Of a DNA stretch of 9,147 nucleotides, positions 1 through 5,587 are shown piece after piece (within the stretch, counting starts at the first letter, position 1; each line of letters starts with the position of its first letter). The position numbers and the translations under genes are program-made. Below the pieces are notes generated by a model. The model was not told the DNA's origin. It did no database searches and saw only the letters and a program-made list of their open reading frames with translations. This DNA is from Phycisphaerales bacterium (GTDB taxonomy: Bacteria; Planctomycetota; Phycisphaerae; Phycisphaerales; SM1A02), in contig VERO01000081.1 of assembly GCA_018882625.1 (NCBI GenBank), forward strand, positions 1 to 9,147, written 5' to 3'.

Positions 1-293
1 CCGTAACCGATCGTGATTGGCGCGCGGAGCCATTCCCATGTCCAGAGTGGCCGCGGCGCCATGATGAGGTCGATGCGCGAGTCATCCGCGTTCCATCCGT
101 TGGCGGGAGTGCGGAGCCATGCGAAGATCCGGAACGCCAGTACCGCGATCGCGAACGCAAGGGTGCACCACACCCCTGCTGCGGCGACAGCATTGGAGTG
201 CCAACCCTCGATGCAGAGCCACACCAGACCTGCACCACCTGCGAGGAAGAGCGCGAAGGACATGAATCGACACGAGTCGGATGGTCCTGGCAC
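1..293 (-). CDS. Partial hypothetical membrane protein, N-terminal part, runs off left edge
   Basis: An open minus-strand frame runs without a stop from 293 to the window edge, so only about the first 97 codons are visible. Either the GTG at 293 or the in-frame ATG at 263 could be the start; neither has a clear Shine-Dalgarno sequence. From the ATG, the protein begins MSFALFLAGGAGLVWLCI, a hydrophobic helix. A second helix follows a short loop (AVAAAGVWCTLAFAIAVLAF), and then a polar, Trp-rich stretch (WTWEWLRAP). This suggests an inner-membrane protein with at least two transmembrane segments. It lies 32 bp beyond the stop of the LolA-like gene on the same strand, so it could be the distal gene of that operon. 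I do not recognise a family, and the missing C-terminal part would be needed to name one. Confidence 0.55.
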   Translation of the reverse strand, partial: MPGPSDSCRFMSFALFLAGGAGLVWLCIEGWHSNAVAAAGVWCTLAFAIAVLAFRIFAWLRTPANGWNADDSRIDLIMAPRPLWTWEWLRAPITIGY

Positions 294-325
294 TCTGACC
301 CGAGAGTCGCTCGACTGCCGAGGCG

Positions 326-1279
326 TCACTTGGTGCCTGCGGGCGGGGCCGGGGCCGCGGGCGCCTTCGGGGCCTGAGCGCCGCCTGCCGGAGCCGCTGG
401 CGACTTCGGCGCATCGCGCAGCGTCTTGATCTCCGCGGGGAGCGCGAAGTCGTCGGCCTTGACGGCGTTCCACTCCACCTTCTCGACCGTCATGACCTGC
501 TGCTGGCCCATGACCTTGGTGACCATCCGCGTGGCGACCTTGACGCCGTCGAAGTCCTTGTACTCGTCGTTGACGATGGTGACAGGCAAATCGCCCATCG
601 GCGTGGATGTGGACATTGACATGCCCTTCATCAGGCCAGAGTCCCTCTCGTAGTAGCTCATCGCATCGGTGCCGTCGGTCCACGTCGTGCGCACCTGCCA
701 GCAGGGCGTGCCCTCAAACTCGAAGAGGCCAAGGGTCTCCGCCTTGCCCGGGTCGCGGGCAAGGTCGAGATCACGCCGGAAGTTCCCGTCGCGCTTGAGC
801 TGCGCGACCTGCTGCTCGTCCATGAGTGACGGCCCGCGCATGGGATCCACGGACCAGCCGGTGGTGCCGTCGCATCCCGACGCGGTCTTGCCGATACCTG
901 GAAGGTCGATCTCAACGAGCACCATCGAAGGCACCATCGACGTCGTCTTCATGGTGCCCTTGAGTCCTGCAGCGGGGACTTCCATCGCACCCTCGGTCTT
1001 CATGCCGGTCTTGGCCTCCCACGCCTTGTCGCCGCCGACCGCGTCCAGATGCTTGGCGAAGATGTCCTTGGCGGAAGGCATCGCGCCCTCGTGCGCAAGC
1101 TTGCGCGGACCCGCGGGAGCGGCGGCCGCGGGCATCGCGGGTGCGGCTGGCGTGGCCGGCGCTGGCGTGGCCGGAGGAGTCGCGGGCTTGGCTGGCGCAG
1201 CAGGAGCCTGGGCGTACGCGGACGAGATCGCGAGCGAAGAGGCGAACAGTGAGGCGATGGCGCGGTTACGGAGCTTCAT
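326..1279 (-). CDS. Exported LolA-like (outer-membrane lipoprotein-sorting-type) protein
   Basis: This 317-residue protein has a Sec signal peptide: the MKLRNR n-region, a hydrophobic core, and likely cleavage after AYA (residue 23). An Ala/Pro-rich linker covers residues 24-58. The core, about 68-288, looks like the LolA/LolB-superfamily proteins often found next to S41 peptidases: AKHLDAVGGDKAW near 75-87, DLPGIGKTASGCDGTTGW near 125-142, a YYERDSGLMKGM strand near 209-220, and DDFALPAEIKTL near 276-287. A second Ala/Pro tail covers 291-317. No lipobox is seen, so it is probably periplasmic. Family knowledge suggests it binds a hydrophobic ligand in a half-barrel fold; its true substrate is unknown, and it is not clearly canonical LolA. 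Its ATG overlaps the S41 stop (ATGA, 1276-1279), and AAGGAAA at 1284-1290 is a good ribosome-binding site, so it should be co-translated with the peptidase. Confidence 0.82.
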   Translation of the reverse strand: MKLRNRAIASLFASSLAISSAYAQAPAAPAKPATPPATPAPATPAAPAMPAAAAPAGPRKLAHEGAMPSAKDIFAKHLDAVGGDKAWEAKTGMKTEGAMEVPAAGLKGTMKTTSMVPSMVLVEIDLPGIGKTASGCDGTTGWSVDPMRGPSLMDEQQVAQLKRDGNFRRDLDLARDPGKAETLGLFEFEGTPCWQVRTTWTDGTDAMSYYERDSGLMKGMSMSTSTPMGDLPVTIVNDEYKDFDGVKVATRMVTKVMGQQQVMTVEKVEWNAVKADDFALPAEIKTLRDAPKSPAAPAGGAQAPKAPAAPAPPAGTK

Positions 1280-2718
1280 GGGGTTTCCTTGGGTTGGGGG
1301 TCGGTGTTGATCTCGGTACGTTCGTCGGATGCGCGCGCAGCCGGAGCGCGATGTGAGGAGGCGATCCAGCGGACAGCCTCGGCGAGTGCGGGGTCGCCAT
1401 CGCGCACATAGTCGGCTCGGCCGTAGGGATGGTCGTTGTCGGGATGCACGCCTGAGGCCTCGAGCGCCGTGCCGTCCGGCAGCCGGTAGTCGGCGAAGGC
1501 GTGCAGGAAGACGTCGCCGTTGGGCAGCGGCGTCATGATCGCCGGGAGCGCCGCACCTGCGGTGCGCGCACCGAAGATGCGCGCGCGTCCAAGATGCTGC
1601 AGGCCACCGGCGAAGATCTCGGTGGTGCTTGCGCTGCGCTCGTCCACCAGGATGGCAAGCGGTCCTGCGTAGGGCTCGACCGGGCGACCCTGCGAGTCGG
1701 TGCGGCGCGGGTTGGTGACGAAGGAGAGCCGCGTGTCGCGCGTGCGCATCTCGCCAAGCCGCTCGGGCGCGGCCGTGAAGTGTCCCGCGATCCCCATTGA
1801 CATTGCGCCGATCCCGCCGGGGTTCCCGCGCAGGTCCAGGATGATGCCATCAGCTGAGCGCAGATTGTCCATCGCCTCGTCGAAGGGCTTCATGACGGGG
1901 ATGAGCCAGATGTTGAAGGAGATGATGCCGATCTCCTGCGTTGCCGCGCCCCAGCGCTCGCGCTCGGCCTCGCTGAGGCGGCGCCACATGAGCTCGGTAG
2001 GTGCAGCCGGCAGCGTGCCAAACTTGGTGCGGGGGCGCTCGTCCTGCGCATAGGTGACGATCAGCTCCTGGGTCTCGCCGCCCTGCCCCTCGACAAGCCA
2101 CGCGCGTGTCTCGCCGGGGTCGCCCGAGGCGCGCGACTGCGCAGCAGAGGCGCGCTCGTAGCGCTCGAGCCCCTCACCCACCGGCAACCGCTCGCCGAGC
2201 GCCTGCCCGTCGATGGACACCACTCGCATGCCTGGCTCAAGTCCTGCGGCCTCGCCGGCGGACCCCGGCTCCACAGCCACGGCGATCGCGTCGAAGCCAT
2301 CGCCGCCCGCAGATGGGAAGATCGAAAGGGTGACGCCCGAGCGGCCCTCTCGTAGCACTGGCGCCTCGGGTGCGGCGGACGAGAGCTCGCCCGGGATGAT
2401 CGCGAAGTGGCTTTGGCCAAGCCGCGCGAGCGCGCCCTCGAGAACCAACCTGAGCGCATCATTGTCGGCAGCCGCCTCGGCCTTCGGAAGGAACTCCTCG
2501 CGCGCAGCGTCCCACTGCGCCCCAACCGCCTGCGGATCCCAGTGCGAGTCACGCACGATGATCCACATCGCATCGAACGTCTCCGCGTTCAGCGCACGTG
2601 TGGCTGGATCGGCTGGCCGTGCGGCGCGCAGACGGACGGCATCGCCCGATACGCATGCCATCAGCGCGGCCATCGCGGCGACAAGCCCGAGGAACGAGAG
2701 CGTCCATGGCCTCATCAT
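1276..2718 (-). CDS. S41-family peptidase lipoprotein with PDZ domain
   Basis: The protein has 480 residues from the ATG at 2718. A lipoprotein signal peptide ends in a lipobox with Cys22 (ALMAC). A helical region spans 43-105 and a PDZ domain lies near 140-180 (VEPGSAGEAAGLEPGMRVVSIDG). The C-terminal S41 core begins near 262: GIILDLRGNPGG at 291-302, then ERSASTTEIFAGGLQ at 360-374. By alignment with the Tsp/CtpA family the catalytic serine should be Ser364. The Lys of the CtpA Ser/Lys dyad is replaced in GARTAGAALPA (383-393), which matches the Lys-less S41B (tricorn/IRBP-like) type. LPNGD and ASGVHPD near 398-427 are also typical. It is a probable membrane-anchored periplasmic endopeptidase. 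The frame is open upstream to 2940, but that part overlaps the regulator and lacks a signal peptide. GGAG at 2725-2728 and the ATGA overlap support 2718. The in-frame ATG at 2715 is an alternative. Confidence 0.92.
   Translation of the reverse strand: MMRPWTLSFLGLVAAMAALMACVSGDAVRLRAARPADPATRALNAETFDAMWIIVRDSHWDPQAVGAQWDAAREEFLPKAEAAADNDALRLVLEGALARLGQSHFAIIPGELSSAAPEAPVLREGRSGVTLSIFPSAGGDGFDAIAVAVEPGSAGEAAGLEPGMRVVSIDGQALGERLPVGEGLERYERASAAQSRASGDPGETRAWLVEGQGGETQELIVTYAQDERPRTKFGTLPAAPTELMWRRLSEAERERWGAATQEIGIISFNIWLIPVMKPFDEAMDNLRSADGIILDLRGNPGGIGAMSMGIAGHFTAAPERLGEMRTRDTRLSFVTNPRRTDSQGRPVEPYAGPLAILVDERSASTTEIFAGGLQHLGRARIFGARTAGAALPAIMTPLPNGDVFLHAFADYRLPDGTALEASGVHPDNDHPYGRADYVRDGDPALAEAVRWIASSHRAPAARASDERTEINTDPQPKETP
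1284..1290 (-). promoter_or_regulatory. Ribosome-binding site for the LolA-like gene
   Basis: The minus strand reads AAGGAAA, with AAGGA ending 6 nt before the ATG at 1279. The site lies in the last codons of the S41 gene (encoding PKE), so translation initiation is embedded in the upstream coding sequence, consistent with coupling. Confidence 0.7.
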
Positions 2719-3374
2719 GCTCCTCTCCGCGTGCGTGCCGTCGCGCGACCCTTTGTGCGCAGCGCTGTACGTGACTTTGCGCGAGCTGTCCGATCGGGTC
2801 CTGCCCGGCGCGTCACCGGGGACGCGATCGCGAACACCTCGTACGGATCGCCCGTGCGGTCGGTGCGGCCTCGCTCGAGGACTCGGTTCATGCGGATGAC
2901 CAGCGCGCGCACCTGATCGAATCGAGCGGGAGTGAGCCACGACGTCACGTGCATGACGGTGAAGTTCCGCGCATCGCTCTCGCAGTGGATGCGCCCCGCC
3001 GCCGCGGACATGCGGAGTGCGCGAATCGACGACTTTGCGAGCGTCTCGGCAGTTCGGACAACGGCGTCCCGCGCATCCGCAGATGCGCGCCGGGACACGC
3101 GCGGCGCCATGAAGTCATTGGCTGCCGCGTCATACAGCCGCTCGACGCTTCGTCCCCTCGTGCGCGCACCGGCCTCTCGAAGGAACCCTGATCGCACCAG
3201 CACTGCCACATGCCGGTAGAGGCCGTCTGCCGGCCTGCCGGTGTCGCGTGCGACGTCGGCAATCGAGCACGGCCCGAGCTTCTGCATCGCGTCGACGATC
3301 TCTCGCCGCACGGGCGAGAGGATGGCCTCCCATGCCTTGATCGAGCCGATTCGGATGCGGGCGGGTCGCGGCAT
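2715..3374 (-). CDS. ArsR-like winged helix-turn-helix transcriptional regulator
   Basis: This 219-residue protein has an N-terminal ArsR-type winged helix at about 14-85. It includes LSPVRREIVDAM, SIADVARDTGRPADGLYRHVAVLVRSGFL (the recognition helix around GLYRHVAVL), and a basic wing (RTRGRSVERLYDAAA). A helical C-terminal region (95-180) probably mediates dimerisation. The last 30 residues are very rich in Arg, Lys, Thr and Ala. No Cys/His metal site of the classic ArsR/SmtB type is obvious. It is the first gene of the operon: its TGA overlaps the ATG of the S41 peptidase (ATGA, 2715-2718). A dyad lies 21-48 bp upstream of its start, consistent with autoregulation (inference). The start has no Shine-Dalgarno-like sequence and may be leaderless. 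The basic tail coincides with the overlapping ribosome-binding site of the next gene. Confidence 0.85.
   Translation of the reverse strand: MPRPARIRIGSIKAWEAILSPVRREIVDAMQKLGPCSIADVARDTGRPADGLYRHVAVLVRSGFLREAGARTRGRSVERLYDAAANDFMAPRVSRRASADARDAVVRTAETLAKSSIRALRMSAAAGRIHCESDARNFTVMHVTSWLTPARFDQVRALVIRMNRVLERGRTDRTGDPYEVFAIASPVTRRAGPDRTARAKSRTALRTKGRATARTRRGA
2720..2728 (-). promoter_or_regulatory. Ribosome-binding site for the S41 peptidase
   Basis: The minus strand reads GGAGAGGAG here. GGAG ends 6 nt before the ATG at 2718, and AGGAG ends 4 nt before the ATG at 2715. This decides the peptidase start downstream of the open but unlikely extension to 2940. The site lies inside the last codons of the regulator gene. 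Confidence 0.75.
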
Positions 3375-3394
3375 CAGCGCGGGAGGCTACCAAC

Positions 3395-3422
3395 CATTGA
3401 CATGACGCACAATGTGTCAATG
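3395..3422. promoter_or_regulatory. Candidate operator: 8-bp perfect inverted repeat upstream of the ArsR-like gene
   Basis: CATTGACA at 3395-3402 and TGTCAATG at 3415-3422 are perfect reverse complements separated by 12 bp. The arms lie 21-48 bp upstream of the regulator start (3374), where a dimeric winged-helix repressor would typically bind to control its own operon. The right arm also reads as a -35-like TTGACA on the minus strand (3420-3415), but no convincing -10 follows at 16-18 bp. Operator function is inferred from position and symmetry. Confidence 0.55.
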
Positions 3423-3439
3423 ATGCACAGCGATGCGCA

Positions 3440-3454
3440 TCCCCCAATCAGGGT
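3440..3454 (-). repeat. Inverted 15-mer, copy A (downstream of SOUL)
   Basis: The minus strand reads ACCCTGATTGGGGGA. The same 15 nt occur on the plus strand at 4523-4537, upstream of the SOUL gene, so the two copies flank that gene in opposite orientations. Confidence 0.7.
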
Positions 3455-3467
3455 CCCCCAGTCAGGG
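3455..3467 (-). repeat. Degenerate tandem copy of the flanking motif
   Basis: The minus strand reads CCCTGACTGGGGG. This is one mismatch from the 13-nt core of copy A, directly adjacent to it with a 14-nt period. A tandem pair argues that the motif is a selected or duplicated unit rather than a single coincidence. Confidence 0.6.
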
Positions 3468-3525
3468 CATGTGTCGCCCGCAGCGGGGCACGCACCATAG
3501 CGACAGTTCCCCAGGCCCCGCGCCG

Positions 3526-4449
3526 TCACTTTGGGGGCGATGCTGCGGGTACAGCGGGCGCCGCTGCGGGAGCAGTCGTCGCCGGCGTAGCCGCTGCGGG
3601 AGCAGTCGTCGCCGCAGGAGCGGCCGCATCCGCGCCAGGCGCTGCCTTTGCAGCCTCGCCGCGGCGGCGGATCGGCACCTGCACCTCGGACCACCGCCAG
3701 TTCGGGTCGATGAACGGGCCGTTGTAGACGAACATCCGTGGGTCGCCGGCGACCTCCCACTCGTCCTGCCCCTTCAGCCAGTTCCGCAGCGTGTCGAACT
3801 CCATGGCCGCGTCGAACGCACCCTTGGCTCCGATGCTGAGCACGGTCACTGCTGCCGCGTCGCGAACGACGATGTTGCCGTCCTCGCCGACAGGTCCCTG
3901 CTTGGCCGAGCGGTACAGGAAGCTCATCTTGGTCTCGCCCTGATCAGCCGGCTCGTCCTTCATGAAGTCCTTGTAGAGGCCGGGGTAGTCCATCTCGACT
4001 GGCGCGGTCATGGCGATGTCCCGCTTCTTGATGTGGTTGAAGAGCGGGAAGAACCCGGCGACCATTCCGTTGCCGGAGTCATCCTTCGATGTCAACTCGG
4101 CGCGGCGCACCGACGGGTACTCCTTGATGTCGATGGCACCGAAGGGCGTTGGCTCCGGATACCCGATCGGAAGCGGCGACTCGATCATCGCCTGCTCGAA
4201 GCGGTACACGCCCTCGACGACCTGGATCGTGGCCTCGCGGTTTCCGCCGACGCGCTTGACGAGTGACGGGGTGCGGACCGCACCCTGGCCGATCTCGCTC
4301 GTGCTTGCGGCCGTGCCCTTCACTGTGTCAGGAAAGGCGGGCTTGGCGGGTGCATCCGCGGACGAAGGCGGGGCGGACTGGCCGAACGCGGACACCGTCA
4401 CTGCGACTGATGCGAGGCACGAGAGGACGACGTGGGAAGCAAGATTCAT
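3526..4449 (-). CDS. Exported SOUL-family heme-binding-type protein
   Basis: The protein has 307 residues from the ATG at 4449. An N-terminal hydrophobic segment (about 6-22, ending near SAFGQ) is a signal peptide, and a Ser/Ala/Pro spacer runs to about 45. The SOUL domain covers about 75-263. Diagnostic stretches are FGAIDIKEYPSVRRAEL (103-119), FFPLFNHIKKRDIAMTAPVEMDY (133-155, with the family's characteristic MTAPV), KMSFLYR, and GNIVVRD. SOUL proteins bind heme or tetrapyrroles, but family members differ in ligand and role. An Ala/Pro/Thr-rich tail (264-307) includes two 10-residue repeats. The frame is open to 4578, but that extension lacks a signal peptide and sits in the regulatory gap. 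No clear Shine-Dalgarno sequence precedes 4449. The gene diverges from the ArsR/LuxR hybrid regulator, which is a candidate controller (inference). Confidence 0.9.
   Translation of the reverse strand: MNLASHVVLSCLASVAVTVSAFGQSAPPSSADAPAKPAFPDTVKGTAASTSEIGQGAVRTPSLVKRVGGNREATIQVVEGVYRFEQAMIESPLPIGYPEPTPFGAIDIKEYPSVRRAELTSKDDSGNGMVAGFFPLFNHIKKRDIAMTAPVEMDYPGLYKDFMKDEPADQGETKMSFLYRSAKQGPVGEDGNIVVRDAAAVTVLSIGAKGAFDAAMEFDTLRNWLKGQDEWEVAGDPRMFVYNGPFIDPNWRWSEVQVPIRRRGEAAKAAPGADAAAPAATTAPAAATPATTAPAAAPAVPAASPPK
3561..3614. repeat. 30-bp-period direct repeat in the SOUL tail
   Basis: Bases 3561-3584 and 3591-3614 are identical over 24 nt with a period of 30 nt, inside the coding sequence. They encode two successive units starting ATTAPAAA at residues 280-299. 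The in-frame period means slippage would add or remove 10 residues without breaking the frame, so tail length may vary between strains. Confidence 0.85.
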
Positions 4450-4522
4450 GCGCGTGAGTTCGCGTAGCGATACGTATGGGATTCGATTGGCGCTCTCAGT
4501 GTCCAAGAAACCCTGTCGCCAT

Positions 4523-4537
4523 ACCCTGATTGGGGGA
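4523..4537 (+). repeat. Inverted 15-mer, copy B (upstream of SOUL)
   Basis: The plus strand reads ACCCTGATTGGGGGA, an exact 15-nt match to the reverse complement of 3440-3454. It sits in the divergent SOUL/LuxR-like gap, 74 bp from the SOUL start codon. It could be a protein-binding site, a short palindromic-unit relic, or chance. Confidence 0.7.
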
Positions 4538-4588
4538 GAGCGAACACTCGGTGAGCTGATCACACGCCATCGACCCACCGGGCGGCAA

Positions 4589-4610
4589 TCAAGTGCTACC
4601 TAGCATTTGA
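4589..4610. promoter_or_regulatory. Candidate operator: 22-bp near-perfect dyad in the divergent gap
   Basis: The half-sites TCAAGTGCTAC and CTAGCATTTGA are reverse complements at 10 of 11 positions; the only mismatch is the pair 4593/4606. The centre TGCTACCTAGCA is a perfect 5-bp inverted repeat around CC. It lies 33 bp upstream of the ArsR/LuxR-like start and 140 bp upstream of the SOUL start, a typical operator position for a divergent regulator/target pair. The binding protein is inferred to be the adjacent dual-HTH regulator. Confidence 0.6.
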
Positions 4611-4633
4611 CGGCGCGGTGACCACCCGCGCCG
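4611..4633 (+). promoter_or_regulatory. Strong GC hairpin just upstream of the LuxR-like start
   Basis: CGGCGCGG (4611-4618) and CCGCGCCG (4626-4633) form a perfect 8-bp GC stem with the 7-nt loop TGACCAC. It ends 9 nt before the ATG at 4643 and takes the place where a Shine-Dalgarno sequence would be. No U-tract follows, so a terminator is unlikely. If transcribed it could hinder initiation; as DNA it could be a second dyad next to 4589-4610. Confidence 0.5.
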
Positions 4634-4642
4634 ATTGCCCAC

Positions 4643-5479
4643 ATGCCTGAGAAGACCCTGAAGCTGAGCGATCCGGCGGTCATGCGCGCGCTGCGGGAGA
4701 TTCCCACCATGCAGCGCTGGGAGATCCTGCGCCGCGCACAGCGCGCCATGACCGTCGCGGAGGTCGCCTCTGCGTCAGGAGCGTCGATTGAGTCATCGCT
4801 GCGGTCATTGGACACGCTTGTGATCGCCACGCTGGCAGAGGCACAGCCTGCCACAGGCCGCCGTCGACAGATCACGTACCGGGCCGCAATGCCACGGCTT
4901 GTTCTCAGCTGGAGCCGTCGCGATCCGGCGGACATTGCAGCAGCTCGCGAACTTGCCGACCTCATGCAGGAGTACAGCCGCAAGGTTCAGGATGACGCGA
5001 CAGGTCGCCCGGGGTATGAGCAGTTCGGGCCCGACAACTACACCGGTTGCAACACCGCGGTGCTGCTCGATGAAGATGCGCTCCGGGTGCGCGACAGCTT
5101 CCGCGCCGCCTATGCGATGCTTGCTGAGGCTGACCAGCGCGCGAGAGAGAGCCCCAAGTTGGCACACGCGAAGCCCTACCACGTGTCCTTCAACTTGCTG
5201 CGGCTGTGGGCGCGAGAACCTCAGATGGCGGAGTACTTCGTCATTGAGGAGACTCGTCACGAGCACGAACGGAGGCTGATCGAGGGAGGCGCCAGCAGGA
5301 CGCTCTCCCGGCGCGAACTTGAGATCGCGCGACTGCTGGCGAGCGGATTGAGCCGACCCAAGATCGCGGCGAAGCTCGGCCTGGCCCAGAGCACCGTAGC
5401 CTCAATCTCGAAGATGGTGTACCGGAAGCTCGGCGTGAACAGCCGCGCGCAGCTCGCTGAGCGGATGCGGATCGTGTGA
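4643..5479 (+). CDS. Transcriptional regulator with ArsR-like N-terminal and LuxR-type C-terminal HTH
   Basis: This 278-residue protein has two DNA-binding modules. Residues 10-88 look like an ArsR-type winged helix: PTMQRWEILRRAQRAMTVAEVASASG, a second helix at SIESSLRSLDTLVIATL, and a basic wing at TGRRRQITYRAA. Residues 219-278 are a LuxR-type HTH: LSRRELEIARLLASGLSRPKIAAKLGLAQSTV, then YRKLGVNSRAQL. The helical middle (95-215) has no recognisable receiver, PAS or autoinducer domain; it contains GPDNYTGCNTAV (129-140) and a long helix with YHVSFNLLRLW. The N-terminal module and following segment resemble the regulator at 2715-3374 in layout. No Shine-Dalgarno sequence precedes the ATG, and a GC hairpin lies where it would be. 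The pairing of ArsR-like and LuxR modules is unusual. The adjacent divergent SOUL gene is a candidate target (inference). Confidence 0.8.
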   Translation: MPEKTLKLSDPAVMRALREIPTMQRWEILRRAQRAMTVAEVASASGASIESSLRSLDTLVIATLAEAQPATGRRRQITYRAAMPRLVLSWSRRDPADIAAARELADLMQEYSRKVQDDATGRPGYEQFGPDNYTGCNTAVLLDEDALRVRDSFRAAYAMLAEADQRARESPKLAHAKPYHVSFNLLRLWAREPQMAEYFVIEETRHEHERRLIEGGASRTLSRRELEIARLLASGLSRPKIAAKLGLAQSTVASISKMVYRKLGVNSRAQLAERMRIV

Positions 5480-5587
5480 GGCAGCCAACGCCACATTGAC
5501 GGCAATCGGCTCGACGACGTTCCGTCGGCCGGTCTCGCCCTGGAGGGATGCGAATCGGGTGCACGAGCACACATCGCCCAGACTCCC

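Larger units (their letters stand above)
3423..3525. other. Intergenic gap between SOUL gene and ArsR-like operon
   Basis: About 100 bp separate the SOUL stop (3526) from the operator-like dyad. The gap holds two tandem copies of a CCCCCARTCAGGG motif (3441-3467, period 14) and a weak GC stem, GCCC/GGGC, around 3476-3490. There is no U-tract, so no convincing intrinsic terminator is seen for the SOUL transcript, which points toward the ArsR-like operon on the same strand. Read-through from SOUL into the operon is possible. Confidence 0.5.

Noticed and set aside
291..308. ACTCT/AGAGT hairpin after the LolA-like gene as a terminator
   Set aside because: The stem is only 5 bp, AT/GC mixed, and there is no U-tract.
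669..1310. Plus-strand 213-codon ORF
   Set aside because: Antisense to the LolA-like gene; its Gly/Ala-rich stretch is the complement of the Ala/Pro codons.
1540..1640. Missing catalytic Lys in the S41 core as evidence of an inactive peptidase
   Set aside because: S41B (tricorn/IRBP-like) enzymes normally lack the CtpA lysine, and the catalytic Ser region is intact, so this is a subtype feature.
2213..2899. Plus-strand 228-codon ORF
   Set aside because: Antisense to the S41 peptidase and regulator, Ser/Ala/Arg-rich with no domain; a compositional shadow.
2719..2940. N-terminal extension of the S41 peptidase to an ATG at 2940
   Set aside because: It would put 74 Arg/His/Pro-rich residues before a clear lipoprotein signal peptide and overlap the regulator by over 220 bp; the start at 2718 has a good ribosome-binding site.
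3433..4266. Plus-strand 277-codon ORF
   Set aside because: It lies antisense to the SOUL gene and has no recognisable domain; long shadow frames are expected at this GC content.
4551..4563. GTGA-N5-TCAC, resembling a CRP site
   Set aside because: The spacer is one base short of the CRP consensus and no CRP context is visible; the dyad at 4589-4610 is far stronger.
4450..4578. N-terminal extension of the SOUL protein to 4578
   Set aside because: It would bury the signal peptide and cover the divergent regulatory gap; no ribosome-binding site supports it.
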